NCBI GenBank assembly: GCA_005406025.1
Contig: BGZK01002018.1
Span: 21,867-85,866 of the forward strand
Source of the DNA: Eumeta japonica
Lineage: Eukaryota > Arthropoda > Insecta > Lepidoptera > Psychidae
Length of the DNA stretch: 64,000 bases
Reading direction: 5' to 3'
Part shown: positions 36,701 to 48,690 of the stretch, piece by piece
Numbering within the stretch: the first letter of the stretch is position 1
Layout: every line of letters begins with the position of its first letter
Program-made: the position numbers and the translations under genes
Notes under the pieces: generated by a model
Databases searched by the model: none
Told to the model about the DNA's origin: nothing
What the model saw: the letters and a program-made list of their open reading frames with translations, nothing else

Positions 36701-38427
36701 ACACTACAAAAATTTTGCAAACTGTAACGAGTGACAAATCAAATGAAAGATGTTGTTGTGGGAGTTTTGAACATTGAATGTATATACATTGTTTTGAAAA
36801 TTTAAAATAAAAAAAAAAACAGAAAATAAATTTTTACTTTTAGATTACAGGGAAATATAAAGAAGTCTATGGTCTGAAAATAACATTGTAAATCTATTAC
36901 TATTTTGCATACAAACTATGCTGTTGTTTTAGTTACCAAGAACAGGTCAGATTAAAATAAATTTGCTGTTCACCTTACGGAATCTTCTCCAACTACAACT
37001 CGCACTAGTTCGATTTTTTTTAGAACGAAGTCAATTATTAAGAAAACTTCTTGGCTAAATCTCTTCGACCTCCATTGTAAAATGTCAATATACTGAGCAA
37101 TTTGAACTTTAATCTAATTAAATTTCAAAAAATTAAATGCCAACACCTTATAAGCAGTATTTCGAAAATATGGATATTCTTTACAGATCCCTTTTATCGC
37201 CAGGTCATCAACTAGGAACCTTTTCAATAATCTATAGCAGCAGTAAAATAAATAATTAACAGTAGGGATATAGATGTGCATGGTTTTTATCAATTCTCTG
37301 TTGATAAAACTTCTGAAAAAAAAACATTCAGATATACATCCCTACAACCTTTCTCTTTCAATTTGAGAGCTTGGACATTAATTTCACCATTTTGGCCCAA
37401 TGCAGGTCGACGACTGCCGACCACCGACGTCATCCAAGTGGTGCTGATGTCCGGAACTGATGATTTGACGTATTTTCTGAGATGCGGAGCGAGTGAGTGG
37501 TTTCAGTTAAAAATCAATTGATTAATTTGCCCGTAATCGAGTTTCAAACCTGGTACTTTCTGTTCCGAAGGCAAAACCTTTACCGTTTTACTGCCATCAC
37601 TCTATCTGTACATTACTATTTGTGCCTGCGGCTCCGCTCGCGTGGATTCCAGTTGAGTTGTTTTTTTATAAATAAATAGCGCGAGGTTCGTACGCCAACC
37701 TCGCCACCCTCCGCGGTCGCCCGCCGCCTAGCGCTGGGTGTCGTCTTGAAGATTAAAATGTTTATCGTGAGTCATCCTTAGAAAATAGGCATACGCTATT
37801 GCAGGTTTTTTCCGATCTTTTTAAGATTTATAATTATGTAGTGTATTAATTTGATTATCCCATGTGGTTTTCTCAGCGTAAGCCATTGAAGCGCCCAGAA
37901 GCATCTTTTTTTCGACTTGATCCAATACTATACTGTCAGTGCTTATTTCGCACCTTTATGTAACAAAATATATACTATAGCTGGTCAAATAACTTAGCTA
38001 TGACTTAGAAAGGAAAACATGTAAATGGGATAAGTGGTTGTCGCGTGAAAAGGACTCAAACGGACGGACAATATGTATAGATTGTCAATATATATTGACT
38101 TTCACAATATGAATAGACGCTAACTCCACATGAAAGTTTAGAAATTACCAATTATTTCTATTTCATAGCGGATTTTTCAAGAGTGTTGAGTGCCTTGGAC
38201 TGAAAAAATATACACTGAAAAACATTACTTATAATTATCAAATATGTTTTATTTGTTTAGTAATTCCAATAACGTTGTTTTTTTGGCTGAATACAATCGT
38301 ACCCACGTTTTGAACACACAATTTGAGTTTTATAATACGTATAGAATACCAAACTGAAGACATAAATATTTGCAGTACATTTTTTTTATGAAAATCCACC
38401 GAATTTGAAATGGCACTGTATACTCAC

Positions 38428-38602
38428 TTTCTAGGCAAAAGTATAGAACTGAAGACTATCTTGACCCTGGTGTGTACAGAGTTGGTCGCCAAAAGATATC
38501 TGCAGCGGCGATGAGGCGGATACAGCCCCGGATGACCGGGACTGGCCAGCACGCACGCGCCGGGACCGCGGCACGACACGTCTTGATACAACCAATCGCA
38601 AT
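38428..38602 (-). CDS. CUB gene exon 3 (start of second CUB domain)
   Basis: The acceptor is TTTTGTACACAG at 38603 and the donor is GTGAGT after 38428; the exon is 175 nt. The first codon is completed by the G of exon 2 to give Asp. It encodes CDWLYQDVSC, then SPGHPGLYPPHRRCRYL, and ends VKIVFSSILLPR. This is the classic opening of a CUB domain: Cys, 'SP.YP..YP', an aromatic/basic Cys strand, then an alternating hydrophobic strand. This is one of the clearest exons in the window and fixes the strand and family of the gene. The 17-kb intron upstream and 9-kb intron downstream are filled with repeats. Confidence 0.92.
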
Positions 38603-39269
38603 CTGTGTACAAAACATTGTTCGATGAAAACTAATAAATCAGTTATTTCCAGTATACTATTAATATTTTTTCTACATTAGTATATGTCATAAAAATTATA
38701 ACTCATATAATAGTGTAGTTCTACTAACATTCCCGTAGTACCTAGGATACTTTTTATTCGAAGGACAAACAAAGGACAGTGCGTTACCAGCCTCTTTATT
38801 GGGAATGTGCTATCTAATAGAGGAGGGTTCAGGCTGATGGAGGAGACAGTGGAAGCGAGCCACAGAAACTTTGACTCACTCAACGAAATGCAACAACAGA
38901 AGCTGCTACTTTGTGTCCATATTTTGTGCGAGTGCGGTATTTCACCGGTCTAACCCGTCCACTTTTATGTTACAACCAAATTGGTCACAGTATGCCTCTA
39001 CCGGTCAGTCAATATAAGTATGTTTCAAAGATTTCGGGATCTAAGCTATCCTATCAAAAAAAATCTTCGAGACTTTTTCGTCAGGAAACCTCCAGGTGTA
39101 ACTGTTATGCCTGTTATACGACTAAGATATTTTTTAGTATTTACAAACATTTTGCTTAATAGCTTTTCTGTTATTAAATTAAGTGCATTCTTGTACGCTA
39201 TTCTAAAGCTTTGACTAATCAAGAATTATCTCATAGTTTATTAACTGCTTTTCCTTATTTCACTTTATT

Positions 39270-39425
39270 ATATAACTAGCTTACTATCTTTCACCTTCAG
39301 CTCCGCGTGGACATACACTGAATCCCTATATCTGTTATGTCGACTCATGACGCTACGTCCACCATGATCTTCGTCTCGCTTCTGCTCTCGCCTTACTCTT
39401 CAAACGTTTTATAATTAGAGTATGA
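39270..39425 (-). repeat. Dispersed element copy, reverse orientation
   Basis: AACTAGCTTACTATCTTTCA, then CAGCTCCGCGTGGACATAC and the pyrimidine-rich 'TTCGTCTCGCTTCTGCTCTC'. Same family, reverse complement, in the intron upstream of CUB exon 3. Confidence 0.45.
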
Positions 39426-40047
39426 CGATGATTTAAAACCATTCCGCAATGACATCCTACAAATGATTTCAAATATTCAGTTATAATTATCAGTTTAAAA
39501 GAGTTTTACATATAATTCAGCTTTTAGATGCTCTATAACACCTATGCGTACCTGTAAAAACCTCGTTTGATTTCTTTTTGCAGTTTTTGTGTGATTTTGT
39601 GGGAACAAACATACAGACAAATAAACAGAGATTCTAAAAAATATTGTTTTCGCTCTTATTGTACTTATAAATATCTTCTAGATTAGTTTTTTTTCATGAA
39701 AGTATTCTAAATACAGACATCGGTCGGTTACAGTTTTATTAAACACATATGAAGAAAGGAACAAATAAGATTTTAAATAGCGTTTTGGACTCGTCTCTGC
39801 GTCCAGATCCTCAGCAAGCCGTGAAAACTATAAAAAATCGTACCACTTATCTACAAAAATTTAAAGAAAAATCACAAAACCAGAGAAAAAGTACGCCTTC
39901 AAAACTAAATGCCCATCGAATAAAATGAAACCATTTATTCAGATGGACAGTATTGAAAATAGGCTAATCTTTTTTTATTGTTACGCTGAAATGACTGAAA
40001 AGCTTGTTTGACGCTAGTAAGCCGCGTCGAAACTGTCACATTTTTAT

Positions 40048-40085
40048 TGCACTGCCTCGAAACGCGAAGCGTTCGAGGTAGTGCA
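40048..40085. repeat. Imperfect hairpin with a degraded relative 410 bp away
   Basis: TGCACTGCCTCGAAACGC and GCGTTCGAGGTAGTGCA pair with one bulge and one mismatch around GAA. A decayed relative lies at 40458-40494 (TGCACTCGCC...TTTGAGGTAGAGCA), same orientation. Confidence 0.8.
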
Positions 40086-41099
40086 TTAAGCTCAACTTTC
40101 CAAAAATAAGTGCTGTCTTCAACTTCGATTGTTTCTTATATCAAACTTAGACTTTAATATGAGAACGCTGAGATGTAGAAAAACTATACTCTTAACACAA
40201 TACAGAAAATAACATTTATTGAGTATTAAATAAAGAGAAAACTGATTGAATAAAAACTTCTATAGACGATCATTTGTCTATAGTTACTTATTAAACCTGT
40301 TTGTGGTCACGGTTACGTCTGAATTACTTAACATATCGAGATTTTTTTTATTCACTTTAGATTTACATTCCCTGGTTTCGTATTGAAAATGGCTATTTAA
40401 TCTAATTTAGTTTAATTGATATTAATTCAAAAAGAAATCGATTCGTATTTTGTATATTGCACTCGCCATAACGCTAAGTGTTTGAGGTAGAGCATTTGTA
40501 CATCTATGAACAAATAAAGTTTAGCTTTAGGCCGCGAATGGCTGCGCTGTTTCGGCTGATTTATAATTATAGCCTACTGCGCACGCGTCGTATTCTTTGC
40601 AAATAGACTCACACCCGTATTCACGCACGACACTTATAATATGCGTATTATTTTACATTTTTTCACATAAAAAATAAAACTTACAATACACGCATAGCAT
40701 TAGTAAATGCAGTGTGCAAAATTCGTTGTTTTTTCTTTACAATTGACATTTAACTAAAGTAATTTTAGGAATATTTTGACGTGTTTAGGTCTTAACTTTA
40801 ACAATTAGCCGTTAATTTTTGCAAGAGTTTGAAGCACACCGTTGACAGTATCGTTCATGAAAGCGGATGATAGTGCCTCCCTTATTAAGCCAACTTTGCC
40901 AATGAAACTATAACATATTTATGTAATCATTATTTCTTTAGCATTGAACGTATATCTCATTGTGGCCAACGTCGTTTCGCATAGATCCTGCCGTCAGCTG
41001 TCAGTAGTTACACGCTTAAGTCACTATGTAGAATGTGTATTCTATTTTATTGTCAAAAAGCGATATAATGAAAATATCCATTATCGTATATAAGGCATA

Positions 41100-41425
41100 A
41101 AATAAAAATTTTACTTCGTTCTGCGCGCACCCACAGCGACGAAGTTATGGTCGATCCCGCGCTAATTTAATAAGCTGCCTTACATCGGCCGCAGGTACGC
41201 GTCCGGCGCTCGGGCGCCGCGCCCCGCGCGCCCCTAGCGACCCCAGCGCCCCCCTGCGCCGCTCAACGACGAGAAACCGTACCAGCCGAGTCGGACTGTC
41301 AACGGTCCGAGTGCCCGGCCTCCTTAAGAAGTTTTCTCATTTCCGATTTCCCACGGAGGACTTTTACAACAATGTGCCTTTTCGGCGACTCGATGTCGGA
41401 CTTTTGAATTCGTTTGAGGCCACGT
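41100..41425. other. GC-rich island next to the mariner, no gene recognised
   Basis: Very GC-rich core at 41196-41270 (CGGCGCTCGGGCGCCGCGCC). No frame gives a convincing exon on either strand. It lies in the large intron between CUB exons 2 and 3; candidate enhancer or internal promoter by composition only. Confidence 0.35.
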
Positions 41426-41638
41426 GATATATATAGATCTGTACTTATGTGCGTGCACAAAGTGTTTATTTACGTTTCCGCTTCGTCGGCCATTTATTCG
41501 AACGGAATTCCGAGCGAAGAAAGCTCACGTTTAAAAGTTTGAATTTAGCCAAAAATACGAGGTGCGGACGTCGCCGTAGATCTGGTAGCCGGCTTTCGAA
41601 TCATTGTCGCAATCACATGCCGAATTTAATGTGCATTA

Positions 41639-42800
41639 CGAGGGCTGCTATTTATGTGTCCGGAATATCAAAAAGAAACAAGCATCTATCATTTAATATG
41701 GTTTTATTGCTTTTCAAAATATTTGTTACGATGATCCATGCACTTATGCATATGCTGAAATCAATTTTTATAGCATTTTTTCCACTATGATTGAAATATC
41801 TCCAAAAAGTGCATGTTGAACGCATCAACGGCCTCTGCGCGGCTTGAAAAACGTTGATCACTTAATTTATTCTTCACGCTTGGGAATAAATAGAAATCGT
41901 TGGATGCCAAATCGGGGCTGTACCCATGCCAAACCGAGTTCTTTCGGCCGACGAGTGACAGCTAACATTATCATGATGAAGAATGATTCCGCCTTGCCGG
42001 TTGTTTTTTCTTATTTCTTCAAAGACTTCTGGCAAACAAATGGTTGTGTACCACACCGAATTAACCGTTTAAAGATTCTCCAAAGACACTATAATCACAT
42101 TTCCATTCATACCAAATAAACAGACAACCATTTGCTTCAAAGTGCTTTTGGCACGAATCACTTTTATTACGTTCGGCTCATCTTGGAACACCCATATCGT
42201 TAACTGTTGTTTAGTTTCAGAGTCATACGTATAGACCAAAGATTCATTACCTATGTAGGTATTATAAACAGGTTTTGACGCATCATGATTGTATTTATTT
42301 ATCATTTTTTTGCATCAATTGACACGAGCCTGTTTTTGATCAATGCAGTTGTACATAATCCAATGCAAACAACATTTTTTACAGTCATATTTCTTGTAAT
42401 ACTTTATGTATGCTCGTCATACTTATGCCCAAGGACGCCTATATCTCGTTATGACGATCTAGCATTATTAGTTCCCGCACAGCATCGATATTTTATGGTA
42501 CAACAAACGATTTAGGGCGACCTTCTTTAAATTCGTCCGTGAGCATAAACCGCCCACGATTAAACTCACTAAATCAGGGATACAGAGTGGTTTTCGATGG
42601 TGCATTATCCAGAAAAGTTGAAGTGAGTTTATTGATGCACTGTTTTTGAGTTAGCCCACGCCGAAAATCGCAATAAATCGTCGCACGAAAATTTTCACGA
42701 GTTAAATACATGGTAATAAAGACACGCAATTTTCAAAATGACGCCAAAATGGTAAAACAACTGACAGTTACATGTCCGAATACATAAATAGCAGCCCTCG
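41639..42800 (-). mobile_element. Degraded mariner-like element with TA target duplication
   Basis: Inverted ends: CGAGGGCTGCTATTTATG at the left and its near-complement at 42783-42800, flanked by TA at 41637-41638 and 42801-42802. The element is about 1.16 kb, somewhat shorter than intact mariners (about 1.3 kb). The transposase remnant runs on the minus strand from an ATG at 42711 to about 41784. It begins MYLTRENFRATIY, and further on reads FNRGRFMLTDEFKEGRPKSF, then WVFQDEP and ILHHDN, then the region equivalent to 'SPDLASND' in a shifted frame. It contains in-frame stops (one where Trp of the helix-turn-helix is expected), frame changes and internal loss. It is inactive. Confidence 0.93.
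41784..42711 (-). pseudogene. Mariner transposase pseudogene
   Basis: Coding remnant of the mariner at 41639-42800. The first catalytic Asp block reads GNESLVYTYD where GDESW is expected, so the catalytic residue is Asn. The second (HHDN) keeps its Asp. The third block is readable only in another frame after a gap around 41920-41960. Stops interrupt the N-terminal half. It lies in the 17-kb intron between CUB exons 2 and 3. Confidence 0.9.
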
Positions 42801-44479
42801 TATATACTCTATTCAAATATTCTGTCATTTCTGAACCAAGAAATTTTCACAAAATACGTCTAAAGTCTCATAGATGATGGTTTTTCTTAAAAAAAGGAAA
42901 TCTTCATAAGATTATTATATTGCTTACAGCTTCATTCGGTATAATTTCTTTTAGTTAATGATAATCTTATGGTCAATCATACAAATAACTTACACTTAGA
43001 TACTATATCGGGCGTATGCGGTGTAACTTTTCTACAATATCATCATGAAAACAAATTGCTTATGGGCAATACGATGATCAAACATTTCAATGACGAGACT
43101 ATTTCATTTTATAATTACTTTTATTTATAATATTTTTATGGAATACAAGTTTTGTTCAGTGAATTTGGAAGTAGAAATACAATAAAAGTTTTGTACTTTT
43201 GGATTAATGTTAATGGCGAAATTGGGTCAAATTTGTTTGATAAGATTAATGAATTCTTATGGGTCATATACATACAACTGGATTTTATCATGCATCATTT
43301 CGCAAACATTCATAGTCTCCCCTTATAAATCCATTTTACTAAAGAAACCATAGTCATTGGAGTAGCTGTTTCTGAGAAAAATAGCTTAGAACATCTACGT
43401 AGAAATGTTGAACTGTCATCCTTTGAACAGATGACGCGTAGGCACCGCGCATGTGCGCCGCGCCACCGGCGACTCGACCACGTCGGCGCTTGCAGTCTGG
43501 CCGAGTATTATAAGAGTTGTGTCTATATTATTTTATATTATTCATAAGTATATTTTCAATTATATATTTCTATTATAGTGACTTACAAAGTTGTTCTAAA
43601 CAGAAGGAGATTGGGAATATTTGCGAAAAAATGTATGATGAGATCTATCTTATATACAAATAGGTTGAAAATTAAATTATTTATTTGTATTAGAGATGGT
43701 TTAATTCACGCACGCGCTCACAAACACATTTGTATACAATGATATTCACCATCATATATATTTACCATATTTAAATTTATGTAACTTAACGGTTATAATT
43801 TGAACTTAATGTAAATGATTTTTTTAGCTTTATGATGTTTTTACTAGCACGTTTAACTATACAATCGCATACTCCACTACGGAACATTATTTCTAAAAAT
43901 TCTCTTCATAATTTTATTGTTATTATAAATAATAATAGTATGACGAGAAAAAATAACCTTAGGACACCTTGGGACAAAAAATAAATAAAGAGTTATATAA
44001 TTGAGAATTGTAAATTCGCTTCAAATGTGAAAAATTGTATTTGTTGTCGCGACATATGAACGTAATCACCCCTATAAATAATTTCAACGATCTGTCAAAA
44101 AACACAATAAAATGGAAATATAGTATCCACACAATTTCACCCGAGAGAGGATAAATTGTGTACGGCAATTATTTATGGCTATTCACCATTGCTAAATTTC
44201 TCTCGGCGTAATACATTCGTTTTGTTTATTCTGGTATCCTATTATTGCGTCATATACCCACGTCTTCTTATACTAATACAATACGCGCGTACGCATACAC
44301 AACACCCACCCATATGATACAGATAAAGTAAAACAGTAGAACCGAATGTATCTTCGCATTGAAAGTATGTACGAAAAATGAAGAGGGGATGATAAAAGAA
44401 AAATAGTATAAGGAAAAACAACGATTTTTATTTTTTAATTTGCCCGTTTGTCTCTTCGCGCATATCTTTGAAATTATTT

Positions 44480-44893
44480 AACAGATTTCAATGCAATTTT
44501 CACAGACAGACAGAGCTTGATTTGAAGCACAATACAAGCTTTATTTTATTTAAGTCGGATCTCAGAATTGTTCTCTGTGAAGGTATTTGAGTTGTGTATA
44601 GAGTATAAAATATCTTCCACACACAGAAAGTTACATTATTTCAGAGTAACATAGCCTTTATTTCATTTTGATACTAGAATTTGTTCTGGCTTGGAACAAA
44701 TTGGAACCGTGACCGGTATCGGAATTAAAAGCCGAATGGAAAGCAGAATCTAGAGTCAGAACCGTGACGGAGATTGAGAACGGGACTGGGGTCGGAAGTG
44801 AGTGTGAGATCTCGACAGAAAGGTCTTTTCAAATAAGAGATGAAAGTATACAGTCCGTATATACGTGAGCGAAGCCACGGCCGGAAAGCTAGT
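44480..44893 (+). repeat. Dispersed element with 'gcgaagc...ggaaagctag' 3' end
   Basis: A fairly complete copy of the window's most frequent repeat. It contains GGAACCGTGACCGGTATCGG at about 44703, GAGAACGGGACTGGGGTCGG at about 44776, and the terminal GTGAGCGAAGCCACGGCCGG then AAAGCTAG at 44867-44893. The GAGAACGGGACTGGGGTCGG part is clearly related to the 89-bp minisatellite unit at 18 kb. Lepidopteran genomes are full of such 3' ends (family knowledge). Confidence 0.75.
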
Positions 44894-45549
44894 CTGTATA
44901 TGTATTGACTTTGAGCGTCTTAAATTTTACAAATAATTACAAATTATAACATTTAGGACAACGCGTCAATCACATACTCATACTTACGAAGTAGCTTGTA
45001 AAAACTATGAATTGGTAATAACTTCTTTAAATAAATTTCAATTCATGATCTCATTTACTACGATCCGCCGAATTTTACAAATAAACCAGACATCAAAAAA
45101 ATAGCTCTCTTTTAAGTGGGATAAGTTAGCATTTATAATTTTATAATGTTCAATGGATTCAACAGGTCAAAGTTTTATAAACTTAAAGGAAAGTACGCTG
45201 ATGAGATTTCGCTGAGTGAAAATATGTTAACATATTAGGTCTGGGAAAAAATTTTTACTTATTTCATAAGTAAAAAGTTGTAGTAAAATTTCTTTAGTTG
45301 TATCTGGCTAGTTTTGATGTCATAAAATAGATGATATTTAAAAAAAGAAAAATAAAAACGTTGTATCATCATTTTTCTATTGTTTTTCTGTCCACCAAAA
45401 TGAGTGAATCTAACCTAGAAATTCTATACATTTTGAAGTTTTATCACAAAAAAGGGAAAAGTAAGCCATAAATCGCAAAAAAACGTGTAACGTTAACGAA
45501 CTTAATACATTATCGGTAAAAGTAGCACAAATTGGTTCAAGCTTTTTCA

Positions 45550-45924
45550 GTCCGGTAATTTTGATGTCCTAATATATATATGGAAGTTCGTATATGTGAA
45601 ATCGTTAAACTCTAACAATGTTCGACGAATCTTCGTCAAACTCCTATGTGAATAAATTTTTTATGTTATACCTGCTAACGTTTGTCTCCGACTTCGTCCG
45701 CTTTTTTCATACAAACTACAGATTTCATTCATACTACAGAATGGAAATACCACGCCGGTTTTAACATTTTTTATCATTCATAGAACGCCATCCTATCCCC
45801 GAGTTGTATACCCTATATATTATTTTGTACAAATCGGAACTGTGACCGACAAAATCGATCAATATAAACCATGAAGGAGGTATCTACATTCTACGTCCGC
45901 GTGAACAAAGGCGCGGACGCAAAG

Positions 45925-45992
<68 letters not shown>
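45550..45992 (+). repeat. Dispersed element copy ending in a long (AT)n run
   Basis: Another copy of the family. It contains AAATCGGAACTGTGACCGAC at about 45831 and ends with CGTCCGCGTGAACAAAGGCG and 'GACGCAAAGCTA', followed by a pure TA run of about 64 bp (45929-45992). TA-rich tails at the 3' end are typical for this family, so the microsatellite probably grew from the insertion tail. Confidence 0.75.
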
Positions 45993-45993
<1 letters not shown>

Positions 45994-47084
45994 GTAGAAC
46001 AGTACAGTATTATATATAGATATAACAATGTAGTAATATGAAAAGGGCAATACGCAATAACATTTTCGAGTCTGCCACATTCCTAAATGCTATTTGCGCC
46101 TACAAAACATAGGGGCTTCTATTCGTTTGGGGTGCTTTAGGACGCCGAAATAAGAAAATTTGTTTCGGAGAGAAAGAAATTTTTTATAACACCTCATAAT
46201 TCATATCGGTGTTTACTAAGAAATTTGAATTTCCGCCGTAAATTGTCAATTTAATGACAGCTTCTGAACAAAATGTCGCAGTGTCGTTACAGTTGTTCCA
46301 TAATTCGTTTAGATTAAAATTAACAGTGTTCGTTTTCATTTATAATTCGTTTTGGCGTATAGATCGTCGAAATAACGAAATTGAAAAACATGTATTTTGA
46401 ATATTTTCTATACCCTTCAATCCTATGTTGAATTGATTGAACACCTTATTATATTATATTATTATATATAATATGTTATTAACACCTCACACAATACAAT
46501 GATTGGACATCTGTCAATGAATAACATATAAAGTCATTTTTAGAAAATGCGGAAGTTGGTGAGTATTAATAGAGAGAAATAGCTAAAAGACCATTCAGAA
46601 AACGGAATCTATCTTCAAGATAAGGATAGCACATGAAGCGACTCACGTACGATATTGATTTCTGTTAGAGATCTACCCTAAGTACGGGTGTGATACGAAA
46701 TTTTATTCAAGGTAAGAAATATTTTACGATACTTGCCGATCGATCTAATCTATTATCATAATGATTACACAAGTATAAATTAGGTCCTTTATTTCTCGAC
46801 ACTCACCAGGTGGCGCACGTTATATTATTACTATACAAATTTGATTATTGAATCTACCAAATAAATAGACATTTCGATCCTGGAACGAAGTACAGTAATA
46901 CGTCAGAGACCACAATGGGAGAACCACACGCCCAGAATTATTATGTCTCTCGCAATCAAATATTTCGTATTGCGTTTGTTTACTCGTTATTGCATTCTCG
47001 AAGCGTTACTAAAATTATGACGTTACAGTATCCGCCGGTACCTGAGAAAAGGTACGTCACAAAAGTGCTGGAAACCCCTCGTCA

Positions 47085-47225
47085 TACGCTATTCCGGACG
47101 CGGCGGCCGCGGACGCCGGACGCCGGACGCCGCCGTCGGCGTGCGCGATTCGACCGCAGATAACTCCGGCCCGTCGCTCGGGGGCCGACTGCTGTCGGCC
47201 GATTGCGTTTGCGGCGAGTTTCGTG
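47085..47225. other. GC-rich island, no gene recognised
   Basis: GGACGCGGCGGCCGCGGACG then a triple repeat of GCCGGAC at 47113-47133. Composition differs sharply from its flanks. The 82-codon plus frame ending here is not protein-like. Confidence 0.3.
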
Positions 47226-48189
47226 TATGTCAATAGAAAAAAAATACTATTTCACGCTGAAATGTGAAGATGTGAAAAATTGTTATCGTTCTCTGAGGAT
47301 ATATGTCTAAGGAAATTATATTCGCTTGGCCTCGTAAATGCGAAATAAATAAATTCGGCATTAAAAGTGGTAAACGGTTTTATGGTAACGGCCACAATTT
47401 TATAACAACATCCTGATGGAGACCGAATATTCAGAGAAATTTTCGTTTAAAACTTTGTATATGACGCAAAATTAAATATATACATACTTCAAAATGACGT
47501 CTCAATTACTCAATTTTAAAGTATTGACAGACAAATGGTGTACTGAAAAAAAAATGCTTGAGAAATAATATACAAAGATTCCGCTTCTCGGTTTTGGTAA
47601 TTTTTTTAATACACAATACATTAAAAAATATTAATAATTATAAAGCAAAATTGATTATACGATAAATACCTTATATTAATTAAAAGTTAACAACAACTTC
47701 ATCTTTTATAGCAAAGGTATCTATTTGGCATCTATATATAACCTCACTTTATTATTTCCAATGCAGTGAGGCCAAAGATGTCCATTTGGAACACATCCAT
47801 GTTTTGCAGTTATTCGAACCCATTCAAGCCCATTGCTCAAGTGTCACATTCGACAAACGTTAGTTTTATCGACTGACCCAGTTGAGTGTCTTTTTATCAC
47901 TTTAACTATGCATTTAAGCTTTAGCTGAAGTTGTTTATACGGAAATAGAAGTGGAAAATGTAATTAGTAGATACTAATGGTCGCCTAGTGGTCGAAATTC
48001 GACCATAATTGATTGGATTTTTTAAGTTCGAACTTCATTACGGTTGTTTTGTCAAAGGCCAAACTTTGATGTTGTGTGTCGTTCAAACAGTAGTGTATGT
48101 AATGTTTATTTTAGTTAATTTAATGTATTTCTAGTGCATTTTGTATAAAAAAATGGCTTTATGCACTTATTCTCCACATTAACTTTACC

Positions 48190-48690
48190 TGTATCAAACA
48201 CGTTCATTCGTTCGCGCAATTCCCTTAAAAAGGGGTACAAAGTTTTCACTTCACATAATAAAAAAAAAATAGCGCTTGGAGTCCCTCCGCGCGGAATAAG
48301 CGAAACTTCGTAAAGTGGAAATGAAAATAGGAAGGGGTAGAAATTGCGTTTTTGGTCGCACGTTACAATTGCAAGAAGAAATCTACCGACTCACTCTCTT
48401 TCTCTCTCCTACTTTCTACCTTTGTGTATCTTTCTTTCTCTCTCCCTCTTGCGTTGGAATATTGGACGCTACTCGTTGCTAACGCTCACGCTGGCCTGTA
48501 ACAGGTACACTACGCGCATGCGTTCGAGTGCCACGCATTCACTCTCGCTCTGTCTCTTTCTATTCCCCTTCCCCAGGAGCGTTGAACGTTTAACGCTACA
48601 GTGCTTTCATACCTCCTCCATGGTAGCGTTAAACGTTTAACGCAACCTTGTTGGGAAGTCGCATCAGAAGTTTCACTTCAATATATAGAT
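48190..48690. mobile_element. Possible non-autonomous element with nested inverted repeats
   Basis: A block bounded by AAAGTTTTCACTTCAC (about 48239) and AGAAGTTTCACTTCAATA (about 48668). It contains CT-rich tracts (48390-48445, 48540-48575) and three GCGTTN...CGCTAC motifs, two of them forming a 21-bp stem (48579-48599 and 48623-48643). 'AAGTTTTCACTTCAA' tails also occur at about 19000 and 31830, suggesting a family. The 98-codon plus-strand frame has no protein-like character. Confidence 0.5.
48579..48643. repeat. Hairpin, 21-bp arms, 23-nt loop
   Basis: GCGTTGAACGTTTAACGCTA (48579 on) pairs with TAGCGTTAAACGTTTAACGC (48624-48643); 20 of 21 pairs including the flanking C and G. The right arm also contains the self-palindrome GTTAAACGTTTAAC. 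Confidence 0.9.

Noticed and set aside
41449..41790. 113-codon plus-strand ORF
   Set aside because: Runs from unique sequence across the left end of the mariner, so it is a chance fusion.
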